DNA from: an uncultured Lachnospiraceae bacterium
GTDB lineage: Bacteria; Bacillota; Clostridia; Lachnospirales; Lachnospiraceae
Reading direction: 5' to 3'
Assembly (NCBI GenBank): GCA_947172645.1
Contig: CAMWBY010000004.1
Location: 1 to 64,000, forward strand
DNA: 64,000 nt
Shown here: in pieces, positions 7,847-17,556 of the stretch
Position numbering within the stretch: the stretch's first letter is position 1
Layout of the letters: the number at the start of each line of letters is the position of its first letter
Translations under genes and position numbers: made by a program
Notes under the pieces: generated by a model
Seen by the model: only the letters and a program-made list of their open reading frames with translations
What the model was told of the DNA's origin: nothing
The model's database searches: none

Positions 7847-9670
7847 GTGAAAATAATCCGGTTGGTGAAAGAGTATTTTTCGACTCATTTTTCGGCGGTA
7901 TTTGCATTCTATATTTCAGTGGCGGTGTTTGTCGTTGCACATATTTTCATGAAATATCTGAAGAATGAGTATCTTTTTTACCTGCGGGAGAAAAGCTATG
8001 AGACGGAAGATGCAGTGATGGAATCCATGCAGAGAAGTCTTAACAGTACGCTTTGCGAGTTAATTACGACAGGCAGCGAGGTCGTGACGGATAAGAACCT
8101 TTTGGATTTGACGATAGAAGTTGACCGGGCGGTAAAAGAAGGTAAGAATGCCAGCCAGGGTTATTTGAACCTGCATAATGCTCTTGTCGGATATAACCAT
8201 TTGCGTTTTGTTTCCGCGATGGCAATTGTTGGGAAGGATGGGTTGGTTTGCCAGTATGACCGCTATAAGAATTCCAATTCGACCATATGGGGAGACGGGA
8301 ATCAAGCCTATGTGGAGAAAATGGCGGATGACCTTTTCGAGAGCATTGCGGAGGAGAACTTACCGAGATACATGGCGCATCTGTACCCGTATGCGTACCC
8401 GGATTCTAAGAGGAAAGTGTTTCATGTGGCATACCCGCTTACGGGCGGTGTGACCGGTATCCGGAATATAGAGTATGTGATGGTCATCTCATATAGTATG
8501 AGCGTGTTCAATGAATTTCTGAATACGGTGGAGGTACCCAAGGTTAAGTATGTGAGAGGATTTATCACAGATGAGAATGATGACATCCTCTACTATAACG
8601 ATGAAGCGTATTGGTATGAAGAGCCTTTTCTTCCCACCGAGAATGATGAGACTACTTTGATTTCTAAACCTTTGAATTATTTTGGCTGGACCGCTAATGT
8701 AATTATGGATGAAACAGAGATGAAAGCGCATGTAGATGAGATTTATCAAAAGGGGACGGTTTTGTACCTCATTATTCTTGTCATCTATATTGTGATTGTC
8801 ATCTTTGTCATGGAACATCTGCTAAAACCGATTCGCTCTATTTCGGAATCCCTGAAGGAAGCGGAGCAAGGCAATTATAATTCCAAGATTCAGATAGAAG
8901 GGAAAAATGAGATTTGGCAATTGGCCGAGGAATATAACCGGATGGCGGACGCCATTGAAGAGAAAAACCATGAGATTAGCCGTAAGAACGAGGAGAGGCT
9001 AGAGTCCCTCAGACAACAGTATTTGGCGGAAAAGGAGGCTCTGGAATCTCAAATCAATGCTCATTTTATCTGCAATACGTTAGGATGTATCAATTATGAA
9101 GCGATAGAGGCAGGGAATTTCCAGGTCTCCGTGCTCATTAAAAAATTGTCGAATATCTTGCGATATACATTTGACCAGCACTGCCAGACTGTCTATATGT
9201 TCCAGGAACTTGCATGGATTGACCAGTATCTGTATTTGCAGAAAAACAGGTATGAGACGGTGTTCGATTATGAAATTCTTTTTCCGGATGCATATCATTA
9301 CTGGGCATGCTGTAAACTGATGTTTCAACCCTTCGTGGAAAATTCGATTCTGCATGGTTTTGCGGGATTAGAGTCAGAGGGTTTTATAAGGATTACAGGG
9401 GAAGGATTTGGGGATTGGCTTAAGATAGTGATTGAGGATAACGGATGTGGTATGGGGAGAGAGAAGGCGACGGCCGTGGAAGAAATTCTCCGTGACAAGG
9501 GACATACCACTTTTGTAAACCAGAAGAAAGTTGGCATAGGCATCCGTAATGTAGTCACAAGAATGTATATGTTTTATGGAGAAGATTTGGATATCACAAT
9601 GGAGACAACGGCTAAGGGAGGCACTGCTTTTACATTCAAAATTCCTCTGCCGAAGCATGGGGAGGAGTAA
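7847..9670 (+). CDS. YesM-type sensor histidine kinase
   Basis: A 607-residue sensor kinase of the family that pairs with AraC-type response regulators and senses extracellular sugars. Seen: first membrane segment about 15-38, a large extracellular sensor region to about 300, second membrane segment about 303-325, HAMP, then the phosphoacceptor block ESQINAHFICNTL with His406 and a HATPase domain (PFVENSILHGF, DNGCGMG, GIGIRNV). The family consensus is QINPHFLYNTL, so this one differs at three positions. The start is GTG at 7847 with an AGGGGTGG ribosome site. Its stop is 6 bases from the regulator start. Confidence 0.92.
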   Translation: MKIIRLVKEYFSTHFSAVFAFYISVAVFVVAHIFMKYLKNEYLFYLREKSYETEDAVMESMQRSLNSTLCELITTGSEVVTDKNLLDLTIEVDRAVKEGKNASQGYLNLHNALVGYNHLRFVSAMAIVGKDGLVCQYDRYKNSNSTIWGDGNQAYVEKMADDLFESIAEENLPRYMAHLYPYAYPDSKRKVFHVAYPLTGGVTGIRNIEYVMVISYSMSVFNEFLNTVEVPKVKYVRGFITDENDDILYYNDEAYWYEEPFLPTENDETTLISKPLNYFGWTANVIMDETEMKAHVDEIYQKGTVLYLIILVIYIVIVIFVMEHLLKPIRSISESLKEAEQGNYNSKIQIEGKNEIWQLAEEYNRMADAIEEKNHEISRKNEERLESLRQQYLAEKEALESQINAHFICNTLGCINYEAIEAGNFQVSVLIKKLSNILRYTFDQHCQTVYMFQELAWIDQYLYLQKNRYETVFDYEILFPDAYHYWACCKLMFQPFVENSILHGFAGLESEGFIRITGEGFGDWLKIVIEDNGCGMGREKATAVEEILRDKGHTTFVNQKKVGIGIRNVVTRMYMFYGEDLDITMETTAKGGTAFTFKIPLPKHGEE

Positions 9671-9676
9671 AGCAGT

Positions 9677-10420
9677 ATGAGAATTATTATCGTAGAAGAT
9701 GAGAAGAGGTCTTCGAGAGGACTTAAAAATCTCCTTCTTACGATTTCTGATGAATGTGAAATCGTGGCGGAGGCGTCAGACGGACAGAAAGCATTTGATT
9801 TAATTCTGTGTTTGCAGCCGGACGTTGTTTTTACCGATATCAAGATGCCTTATATGGATGGGATTTCGTTGATTAAGGCAATTCAGGCACGGGGAGGGAC
9901 ACGGGCAAGATTTGTCATTATCAGCGCCTATGAAGAGTTTGAACTGGCGAGGCAGGCAATTTCCCTGGGGGTTGTTGATTATCTGGTGAAACCGTTGACT
10001 TTAGAGGATGTGCAGAAGGTATGGAGACGGCTGCAGGAGGAATCTTTCGCAGCCTGCAGGGAAGAAGGAGAAGGAGATTTGAAGAACGAATATCCGGACG
10101 CTCATCCCCTTATTCTGAAGGCTTTAGATATTATCCGGTGTAGTTATGCTACGAAGCTTTCACAGAAGGACTTGGCGGAAAGCCTGGGAATTAGCGCGGA
10201 ATATTTTTCTTTTTTGTTCAGTCGTGACATTGGAGAGAATTATGCGAAATTCCTGAGACATTACAGAATCGAGAAAGCGAAATCCCTGCTCTTAACGGAC
10301 GCCGTACCAAAAGACCAAATACCATATAGCGTAGGGTTTTCCGACCCGAAATATTTCTATAGATGTTTTAAAGAAGAGACAGGCGTTAATATGACGGAAT
10401 ATAAAAAGACGAAATGCTGA
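9677..10420 (+). CDS. YesN-type response regulator with AraC HTH
   Basis: A 247-residue regulator with an N-terminal receiver (IIVEDEKRSSRG; phosphoacceptor Asp in VVFTDIKMPYMDG; Lys in YLVKPL) and a C-terminal AraC double helix-turn-helix ending GFSDPKYFYRCFKEETG. It is the partner of the upstream kinase. A terminator overlaps its stop codon, so the pair forms its own transcript. It most likely activates the transporter beginning at 10669. Confidence 0.92.
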   Translation: MRIIIVEDEKRSSRGLKNLLLTISDECEIVAEASDGQKAFDLILCLQPDVVFTDIKMPYMDGISLIKAIQARGGTRARFVIISAYEEFELARQAISLGVVDYLVKPLTLEDVQKVWRRLQEESFAACREEGEGDLKNEYPDAHPLILKALDIIRCSYATKLSQKDLAESLGISAEYFSFLFSRDIGENYAKFLRHYRIEKAKSLLLTDAVPKDQIPYSVGFSDPKYFYRCFKEETGVNMTEYKKTKC

Positions 10421-10437
10421 GGCTTTCGTCTTTTTCT
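10403..10437 (+). terminator. Terminator overlapping the response regulator stop
   Basis: A 12-bp stem AAAAAGACGAAA / TTTCGTCTTTTT (10403-10414 with 10424-10435) around the loop TGCTGAGGC. The regulator stop codon is inside the loop. A closely similar terminator sits at 20080. Confidence 0.8.
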
Positions 10438-10444
10438 GTGCACA

Positions 10445-10486
10445 GGCCCGCATAAGGAAATTCGCTGCTGTCGCAGCGTGCGGGCC
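10445..10486. repeat. Nested GC-rich hairpin
   Basis: GGCCCGCA (10445-10452) pairs with TGCGGGCC (10479-10486) and encloses a second hairpin CGCTGC-TGTC-GCAGCG (10463-10478). It lies between the regulator terminator and the next transporter. There is no T tract, so its role is not clear. Confidence 0.6.
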
Positions 10487-10668
10487 GCGCGGCAAAGATT
10501 GCACAGTCTCCCATATGGAAAATTGTCAATGTGCACAGAAAAGTAGGCCAATAATTGAATATATTAAATAAAATAACCGCAGGATAAAAAAATAGATGGA
10601 CAGCGAGCCATACATCATGCTATTATAATGTCATAACAATATAATAATATAACGAAGGAGGAATTATT

Positions 10669-12027
10669 ATGAATTTGAAGAGAGTTACGGCTCTGTTGCT
10701 TTCGGTGGTAGTTGCAGCCGGAGCATTGGCGGGATGTGGAAACAGCGGTAGTACGGGTAGCGACAACGCACAGACAGAAAATACGGAAAATAATGAGCAG
10801 GAAGAAACGGGAGGCAGCAGTGCAGAAGATGCAGGCACGGCGGCAGACGAGGCTGTTTCCGGCGGCGGAACGGTTGAGTTTTGGAATGATAAGATGGCAA
10901 ATATCGAGCAGGCGTCGCTGGATGCGGTGCTCGGGACAGTGCAGTCGGTATCGGGTTACACGCTTGATATGATTCCCTATCCTGATACGGCGTCTTACCA
11001 GACGGCTATGCAGCAGACAATCCGGGATGAGAAAGCCCCGGGGCTTTTTACCTGGTGGAGCGGTTCCCAGTTACAGACGCTTGTGGAAAATGGGTTGGTA
11101 GAAGATTTGACGCCCGTATGGGAGAACTCGATTTATGATGCAGGCGTGTCCCAGGGAATTGCGGATGCGTTCACCTTCGACGGCAAAGTTTATGCTGCGC
11201 CTTGGAGTGTCCTGTACAATGTGGTGCTTTACAACAAGACTGTGTTCGACCAGTATGGTTTGAAAGAGCCGGAGACATTCGATGAGTTCTTGCAGGTTTG
11301 CGAAACATTGAAGTCCAACGGCGTGACGCCGATTGCGCTAAAGAGCGATTCATGGGCAGGATTTATCTGGTTCCAGGCATTACTGGCGGCTAAGGATGTT
11401 GAGCTGTACAAGGGAATCTGCGACGGCAGTATTAAATATACGGACCCGCGTGTCGTGGAAGTGATGGAAGTCTGGAAAGACATGCTGGATAAAGATTATT
11501 TTTCCGTCCCCATAGACTGGTCTGACGTAAGGCCAAGCTTCGCAAAAGGGGAAGTGGCTATGATGCTTGAGCCCCATGTGGAATTTACAGGGATGAAGAA
11601 AGACTTCGACATGGTGGAGGGCGAGAGCATTGACGCTTTTGTGGTTCCTGCTATGGATGGCGGTAAGAAGACTATTTTCTTTGAAGCGGCTCCGCTGTGC
11701 ATCTCCACTTCCAGTGCGCAGAAGGACGATGCGATGAAAGTCCTTGAATCATGGTATTCAGAAGATGTACAGAACATGTTCCATGAGGAATTTGGTTATA
11801 CTAACACGAGCAAGATTCATGTAGATACGCCGGTTGTGCAGGAAATTCTTGACGCCACCGCAGACGCGGACAATTACCAGTTAGTACTTCGTTTCTACGA
11901 AAGCACACCTGATAAACTGAGAGACTTCGTGTTGGATGAACTGATGAGATTCCAGTTGAAGAACGCGACTGTTGAAGACATGCTGAATACCATCCAGGCG
12001 GAGGCGGATACTGTGTTTGGAAATTAA
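10669..12027 (+). CDS. CUT1 ABC transporter sugar-binding lipoprotein
   Basis: A 452-residue binding protein with lipobox LAGC (Cys23), an acidic Asn/Glu/Thr-rich linker to about residue 65, and a CUT1 binding fold starting TVEFWND. AAGGAGGAA lies nine bases before the ATG. It is the first gene of the block containing GH38 mannosidase and mannose-6-phosphate isomerase, so a mannose-containing glycan is the likely cargo (inference from neighbours). Confidence 0.9.
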   Translation: MNLKRVTALLLSVVVAAGALAGCGNSGSTGSDNAQTENTENNEQEETGGSSAEDAGTAADEAVSGGGTVEFWNDKMANIEQASLDAVLGTVQSVSGYTLDMIPYPDTASYQTAMQQTIRDEKAPGLFTWWSGSQLQTLVENGLVEDLTPVWENSIYDAGVSQGIADAFTFDGKVYAAPWSVLYNVVLYNKTVFDQYGLKEPETFDEFLQVCETLKSNGVTPIALKSDSWAGFIWFQALLAAKDVELYKGICDGSIKYTDPRVVEVMEVWKDMLDKDYFSVPIDWSDVRPSFAKGEVAMMLEPHVEFTGMKKDFDMVEGESIDAFVVPAMDGGKKTIFFEAAPLCISTSSAQKDDAMKVLESWYSEDVQNMFHEEFGYTNTSKIHVDTPVVQEILDATADADNYQLVLRFYESTPDKLRDFVLDELMRFQLKNATVEDMLNTIQAEADTVFGN

Positions 12028-12042
12028 TATAAGGAAAAGACG

Positions 12043-12080
12043 GAGGCGGCGCGATATTTTTGATGCGCCGGCTCCTCCTG
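12043..12080 (+). other. Intercistronic GC-rich stem-loop
   Basis: GGCGCGAT and ATGCGCC can pair around an ATTTTTG loop, flanked by GGAG/CTCC. It sits between binding protein and permease, matching the position of the hairpin at 4651-4683. No T tract follows. Confidence 0.45.
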
Positions 12081-12174
12081 TCCGGACAGACTGCGCTGAA
12101 GGCGGAGCGGAGAGAGGCGGCGGCAGCCTGGACAGGGACTGTGTTGTGGTAAATTGAGGAGGTATGTCCGGGGG

Positions 12175-13041
12175 ATGTTCAAATCTTTTTCTTTCAAAAA
12201 ATATAAAGATTACTTATATATTGCACCTGCAGTTATATTTATTACGGTTTTTTTCATCAGTTCCATTGTCTATGCGTTCAGGCTCAGTTTTTATGAGTGG
12301 GACGGTTTTTCAAAAATGGAGTTTGTGGGACTTCATAATTACATAAAACTATTTCGGGACAAGAATTTTTTGACGTCTGCTATGAACACGGTTATCTGGG
12401 TTGCAAGTTCCCTGGTATTGTCGCTGGCGATGCCGTTACTTTTTGCAATTCTGATTATCAAAAGTTCCTGGTCAGGCGGCTTTAAGAACATATTCTATTT
12501 CCCTTCGGCGCTGTCCGGCACTGTGGGCGGCCTGCTTATGACCTCCATTCTTTCTATCTATGGACTTCCGAAGATTGTGGGGATGATGGGATATCCTGAG
12601 CTTGTGCGGGATTGGCTCTCCATTCCTTATGTGAATACGTTTGTCATGATTGTATCGGGAATCTGGCAGGGGCTTGGGTTAAATATGCTTTTGTTTATTT
12701 CGGGGTTAAACAGCATTGACTCGTCGCCTATAGAAGCCGCAAAAATTGAAGGGGCGAACACATTCCAGATGTATACCAGGGTGGTATTTCCGTTGATGAA
12801 AAATACGATTGTGGTGGTGCTTCTGATGTCCTTGGTCAACAGCTTTAAGACCTTTGACAATATCTGGATTATGACAAAGGGAGGTCCCTACAGGACTTCG
12901 GAAACGTTGGCGCTTACTATGTACCAGGAATCTTTTATACGGAATGATTTCGGACGCGGTGCGGCCGTTGCCATTGTGCTTACTGTAGTTGTCGTATTTG
13001 TCTCCTACTTTAATATCAGAAATTCTTTTAAAGAAAATTAG
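12175..13041 (+). CDS. CUT1 ABC transporter permease (MalF-like)
   Basis: A six-segment membrane protein of 288 residues with EAA loop EAAKIEGANTFQMYTRVVFP. ATG at 12175 is chosen because the AGGAGG ribosome site (12157-12162) would lie inside the coding region if the in-frame TTG at 12154 were used. The spacing is a little long, so the start is not certain. It works with the second permease at 13119. Confidence 0.87.
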   Translation: MFKSFSFKKYKDYLYIAPAVIFITVFFISSIVYAFRLSFYEWDGFSKMEFVGLHNYIKLFRDKNFLTSAMNTVIWVASSLVLSLAMPLLFAILIIKSSWSGGFKNIFYFPSALSGTVGGLLMTSILSIYGLPKIVGMMGYPELVRDWLSIPYVNTFVMIVSGIWQGLGLNMLLFISGLNSIDSSPIEAAKIEGANTFQMYTRVVFPLMKNTIVVVLLMSLVNSFKTFDNIWIMTKGGPYRTSETLALTMYQESFIRNDFGRGAAVAIVLTVVVVFVSYFNIRNSFKEN

Positions 13042-13118
13042 CGCGCTGACACGTTCATATATAACGAATGATTAGATAAGGTTTAGGCTGAAAAACCTGA
13101 ATAAGAATGGGGGTCAAT

Positions 13119-13940
13119 ATGGACAGAACGAGTAAGAAGAACAGGATAATAATTAACTGCATACTAGGGGTGCTGGCGGTTATATGGTTTGTGCCTGTCG
13201 TTTTTGCAGTGTTGAATATGTTTAAAAGACAGGTGGAATACAATATGGGAAGTTTCTGGGCGCTTCCCGAAGGAAACGAGTTCATGGCGAATGTGAACTA
13301 TATCAGGGATAATGCGAAGATTTTCCAGGGTATGCTGAGCAGTCTTCTCTATTCGTCATGCGGCGCCGTGTTTGCTGTGATTCTGGGAACCATGGCAGCT
13401 TACGCAATCGCGCATCTTAAAATTAAGCACAGGATGTTTTGGTTTATGGTTATTTACAGCGGTACGATTTTCCCATTTCAGATTTACCTGATTCCTATTT
13501 TCTCCGGCTATGCGAAATTGGGATTGTACGATACGAGGTTAGGGATGGTTTTGTTCTATACGGCAATCTGTATACCCTTTGTCATGTTTGTACTGCGTAA
13601 CTTTTTCACCGGAATTTCCAAAGAAATCTGTGAGTCTGCGAAACTCGACGGGGCCAGTGATTTCCAGGTTCTTTTGAGAATTTTCGTTCCCATGGCGAGG
13701 GCGCCCATATCCGTGGTGCTTCTGTCGCAGTTCACATTCTGTTGGAACGACTTGATGTTTGGACTTACTTTCACGAAGTCGAAAGAAATTAAGCCTGTCA
13801 TGGCGTCCTTGTCGCTGATGAATACAGGACATGCGCCTGCCATGCTGACAGCCTGTCTGGCGGCGTCTCTGCCCACGGTACTGTTTTTTATTTTCCTGAA
13901 TAAAAACTTCGAGGCGGGCTTTGCATACACGGGGAAATAA
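13119..13940 (+). CDS. CUT1 ABC transporter permease (MalG-like)
   Basis: A 273-residue partner permease with six predicted membrane segments and EAA loop ESAKLDGASDFQVLLRIFVP. The start at 13119 has a GGGGGT ribosome site six bases upstream; an in-frame ATG at 13107 has none. No ATPase gene is present in the operon. Confidence 0.87.
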   Translation: MDRTSKKNRIIINCILGVLAVIWFVPVVFAVLNMFKRQVEYNMGSFWALPEGNEFMANVNYIRDNAKIFQGMLSSLLYSSCGAVFAVILGTMAAYAIAHLKIKHRMFWFMVIYSGTIFPFQIYLIPIFSGYAKLGLYDTRLGMVLFYTAICIPFVMFVLRNFFTGISKEICESAKLDGASDFQVLLRIFVPMARAPISVVLLSQFTFCWNDLMFGLTFTKSKEIKPVMASLSLMNTGHAPAMLTACLAASLPTVLFFIFLNKNFEAGFAYTGK

Positions 13941-13968
13941 TTGTAAACTTACAATATAATAATCAACT

Positions 13969-16455
13969 ATGAAAGGTATGAGTATCGTTATGAACTTAAA
14001 GAAAAAATGGAAAGTTTATCTGATTCATCATTCACACACAGACATCGGCTACACGGAGAGACAGGATAAGATTATCAGTTATCACTGCGACTTTATCAAA
14101 CAGGCCGTCGATATTTTGAACGATATCCATGAGAATGATAAGGAAGAGTATAAGGGTTTCGTATGGCAGTGCGAGAATTATTGGCAGGTTAAGAATTTCT
14201 ATGCCCACGCGCCCAAAGAATACATCAAGGATTTCGAGAAGTATGTGCACAGCGGCGAGATTGGGCTTTCCGGGAATTACCTGAATATGACGGAACTGAT
14301 TTCAAAAGAAGCGTTGGATACCCGTATCGCACAGGCGCAGGAATACGGGAAAAGTATCGGGCATCCTGTGGTTTCCGGTATGACTGCGGACATTAACGGA
14401 TTCGCCTGGGGCTATGTGGATTCTCTGTATGAGCATGGGGTTAGGCATCTGTACTCTTGCCTGCATCCTCATCACGGGATGTTCCCGCTTTATAAGAAGG
14501 TGATGCCTTTCTACTGGGAGAGCCCGAAGGGGAATAAGGTGCTTGTATGGAACGGGGAACACTACCATTTTGGCAATGAAATGTTCCTGTCACCCCATGC
14601 GGGGACTTCCTATCTGACTTATGATGAGTTCCATAAACCAATCGGGAGCAATAGCATCCTGATACATTCCGCCAAGGATACCTATGAGAAGGAAATGGAG
14701 ATTGCAAGAACACGGATAGAGCGTTATCTGGCGAACCTGGAGGATGAGGGATACCCCTACAGCCTGGCACCTTTCATGGTATCCGGGGCAATCACGGACA
14801 ATGCGCCGCCAAACATAGAGATAGCAAGGCGTGTCAATGAACTTAACAATATTTATCAGGGGCAGATAGAGTTTTGCATGGCGACTCTGGAACAGTTTTT
14901 CCATGAGGTAGAACAAAATTGTGGGGATATCGCCACGTATAAAGGAGACTGGAACGACTGGTGGGCGGACGGCGTAGGTTCCACCCCTGCGGCAGTCAAG
15001 ATATTCTGTGACGCCAGAAGAAAATACAACATTTGCCGGAAACTGGACAGGGAGCAGACGTTGGGGGATGAAAAGCTGATGGAGCAGGCGGCGGAGAACC
15101 TTATGCTCTATGCGGAACATACATGGGGATATTCCTCTTCCGTGTCAGAGCCTTGGGAGACGCTTGTGGGAGACCTGGAAATGAAAAAGACGGCCTATGC
15201 CATCAACGCCAACACGGAAGTGTCCAGAAACCTGGACGGGATTCTTGCCGGGAAAGGCGAGGTTACGATTGCCCAGGACAGACCCCATAAGTATAAGATA
15301 ATCAATCCCCATAACATGGATTTAAAGACTAAGGTATATTTGTATATAGAGTTCTGGGAGTATATGGAAGGGATTAGCTACAGCGAAGATATGCCTATAG
15401 AGGTGGTTGATGTGGCCACAGGACAAGTGCTACAGTCCCAGGTTAAGAGAATCGCAAGGGCGACCCAGGTGGAGGTGCTTGTGGAGCTGAAAGCAGGGGA
15501 AGAAAAAGAAGTCGTGATACGCCTTGCGAAGAACCAAAAGCCTGTGACAGTGAAGAACCATGCCCATATCGGCGCAGAAGGTGTGGAAGATGTGATTCAG
15601 CCTGGAGGATACAGGACGGACAGCGCCTGCGTGGAGACGGATTTTTATAAAGTGGTTTTTGACCAGAAAAGAGGAATTGCAGAAATCATTGATAAGAAAG
15701 ACGGGAGGAACCTGATTAGGGAGGATGCGGCGTACCCTGCCTTTACTGGAATCTACGAAGTGACGGATATGAACGGGCAAGCATGTGAGAGCAGACGGAG
15801 GATGGGGAGAAACCGCAAGGACGTATCCACAGCCCGGTATGCCTGTGAGCTGAAAGACATCCGTATTGTGGAGGACGGGGCAGTCTACACGGCAATTCAA
15901 TTGGATTATAGACTTCACGGGACAGGGTTTTACAGCGTTTTTTTGAAAGTCTATAAGGGAATCCCCAGACTGGAAGCCACGGTGCGCATTCACAAGGACA
16001 GCGTGTGGGAGCCGGAAAACCTTTATATTTCCCTGCCCTTTACCGCAGGGGAGGAAGAAGTGAAATATATCGATAAGACGGGATGTATCATCAGACCGGG
16101 AATCGACCAGCTTCCCGGCACGAATATGGAGTTCTATCTTCTGCAGAACGGCGTCGTGATGGAGGGCAGTGAAAAGACACTGGTACTTGCGGTGAAGGAT
16201 GCGCCGCTTGTCACGTTCGGAAATCTGGAGGCGCACCCGATTCTTCTCTGCGACGGCAAGAACGAAGAGAAGAACCGTGAAGAGGTATATTCCTGGGTGA
16301 TGAATAATTTCTGGGAGACGAACTTTAAGGTTGACTTGGGCGGCTTCTATGAGTTTAGGTATGCGCTTTCTACCTACGACAAATGCCCAGCGGCAGAGGC
16401 CATGGAAATCTGTGTGGCGGACAACGAAGGCGTACTTGGCTTTTATGCCGGATAG
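13969..16455 (+). CDS. GH38 alpha-mannosidase
   Basis: An 828-residue cytoplasmic glycosidase of family GH38, which releases alpha-linked mannose using a zinc ion and an aspartate nucleophile. Seen: zinc-site segment HHSHTDIGYTERQ near the N-terminus, the likely nucleophile in MTADINGFAWGY (about residue 140), further His-rich segment LHPHHGMF, and a long beta-rich C-terminal half. There is no signal peptide, so the substrate is imported first, consistent with the transporter just upstream. ATGs at 13969, 13978 and 13990 are all possible starts. The ROK kinase and the isomerase downstream would process the released mannose. Confidence 0.85.
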   Translation: MKGMSIVMNLKKKWKVYLIHHSHTDIGYTERQDKIISYHCDFIKQAVDILNDIHENDKEEYKGFVWQCENYWQVKNFYAHAPKEYIKDFEKYVHSGEIGLSGNYLNMTELISKEALDTRIAQAQEYGKSIGHPVVSGMTADINGFAWGYVDSLYEHGVRHLYSCLHPHHGMFPLYKKVMPFYWESPKGNKVLVWNGEHYHFGNEMFLSPHAGTSYLTYDEFHKPIGSNSILIHSAKDTYEKEMEIARTRIERYLANLEDEGYPYSLAPFMVSGAITDNAPPNIEIARRVNELNNIYQGQIEFCMATLEQFFHEVEQNCGDIATYKGDWNDWWADGVGSTPAAVKIFCDARRKYNICRKLDREQTLGDEKLMEQAAENLMLYAEHTWGYSSSVSEPWETLVGDLEMKKTAYAINANTEVSRNLDGILAGKGEVTIAQDRPHKYKIINPHNMDLKTKVYLYIEFWEYMEGISYSEDMPIEVVDVATGQVLQSQVKRIARATQVEVLVELKAGEEKEVVIRLAKNQKPVTVKNHAHIGAEGVEDVIQPGGYRTDSACVETDFYKVVFDQKRGIAEIIDKKDGRNLIREDAAYPAFTGIYEVTDMNGQACESRRRMGRNRKDVSTARYACELKDIRIVEDGAVYTAIQLDYRLHGTGFYSVFLKVYKGIPRLEATVRIHKDSVWEPENLYISLPFTAGEEEVKYIDKTGCIIRPGIDQLPGTNMEFYLLQNGVVMEGSEKTLVLAVKDAPLVTFGNLEAHPILLCDGKNEEKNREEVYSWVMNNFWETNFKVDLGGFYEFRYALSTYDKCPAAEAMEICVADNEGVLGFYAG

Positions 16456-16529
16456 ATACGGCGGCGGACGCATATTTTGGAAGGCCGTCAAGAAAGGCAG
16501 CATAGTTATTTTGTAGGGAGGGGACGGAT

Positions 16530-17441
16530 GTGAAGGTTTACTTTATGCTGGATGTGGGCGGAACCAATATCAAAGCGGGCGTCTTGTCTGAGGACGGACG
16601 CCTGTGGGAAGAGGGTATTTTAAGTTTTGACGCGAAATCCAAAGGAAGCAAAGAGGAAATCTTCCGGAACTTTGCCAATGTATTTGACGCGTTGGCGGAG
16701 AAACTTCCTGATAGAAATATACAGGTCGAAGGGATTGGAATGGCATGTCCCGGTCCCTTCGATTATGAACAGGGAATCAGCCTGATGCGGGGACTTGACA
16801 AGTATGATTCCATATACGGAATTCGTATTGCGCAGGAACTGCAAAGATATTTTCCTTCCATGAAGAACGAAGCATTGTTTAGACAGGGATGCCGGTTTGT
16901 ATTTCTTCATGATGTGGAGGCTTTTGCCATGGGGGAAAGCTACTTTGGAAACGGAAAAGACTGTGAAAAGGTTATGTACCTTTGTATCGGCACGGGAGCC
17001 GGGTCTGCGTTCACAAGGCATAGGGAGATACTGAAAGGCGGGGACGGGACAGTGCCTTCCATGGGATGGATTTACAACACGCCGTTTCGAGAAAGTATTA
17101 TCGACGACTATCTTTCCGTGCGGGGGCTTGCAGCGCTGTCCCGGAAGATTTTCGGGGAGGCGAAGAGCGGCCAGGAACTTTTCCGGTTGTGTAAAGAAGA
17201 GAATGAAGCAGCCCTTGCGGTATACAGAGAGTTTGGCACGTGGCTGAGGGAGGCGGTGACGCCTTTTCTTGATAATTTCGGACCGGACGGGTTTGTGTTG
17301 GGCGGGCAGCTTTCAAAGAGCTTTTCTTTTTACGGAGAGCAGTTGTCGGCGGAGTGCGGCAGAAGAGGGATTGATATTTATTTGACGCAGGACACCTCCA
17401 GGCGTGCTTTGGAGGGCCTGTATGTCGGAATGAAAATGTGA
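16530..17441 (+). CDS. ROK-family sugar kinase
   Basis: A 303-residue ROK kinase with the N-terminal phosphate loop LDVGGTNIKAGV, the ATP-site loop CIGTGAGSAF and a C-terminal FVLGGQLSKSF. The usual ROK zinc motif (CxCGxxGCxE) is not seen. GTG at 16530 is the start, with a GGGAGGGG ribosome site at about 16517-16523. It lies between an alpha-mannosidase and a mannose-6-phosphate isomerase, so mannokinase activity (mannose to mannose 6-phosphate) is the simplest assignment; glucokinase or fructokinase activity cannot be excluded. Confidence 0.85.
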   Translation: MKVYFMLDVGGTNIKAGVLSEDGRLWEEGILSFDAKSKGSKEEIFRNFANVFDALAEKLPDRNIQVEGIGMACPGPFDYEQGISLMRGLDKYDSIYGIRIAQELQRYFPSMKNEALFRQGCRFVFLHDVEAFAMGESYFGNGKDCEKVMYLCIGTGAGSAFTRHREILKGGDGTVPSMGWIYNTPFRESIIDDYLSVRGLAALSRKIFGEAKSGQELFRLCKEENEAALAVYREFGTWLREAVTPFLDNFGPDGFVLGGQLSKSFSFYGEQLSAECGRRGIDIYLTQDTSRRALEGLYVGMKM

Positions 17442-17556
17442 TGTTCTCTTTCATTGTAATTTTATGTGGTAAATGGTAAGATTATACAGAATGAAGTATA
17501 TAGGTGGAAGGTTATACAAGACTAAGCCATCTAGGGGCGTAGGCAGGAGGTTTATA

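Noticed and set aside
15430..16503. A 357-codon minus-strand open frame opposite the GH38 gene
   Set aside because: It lies wholly on the other strand of a clear mannosidase gene, has no ribosome site and no recognisable domain; it is a mirror of GH38 codon use.
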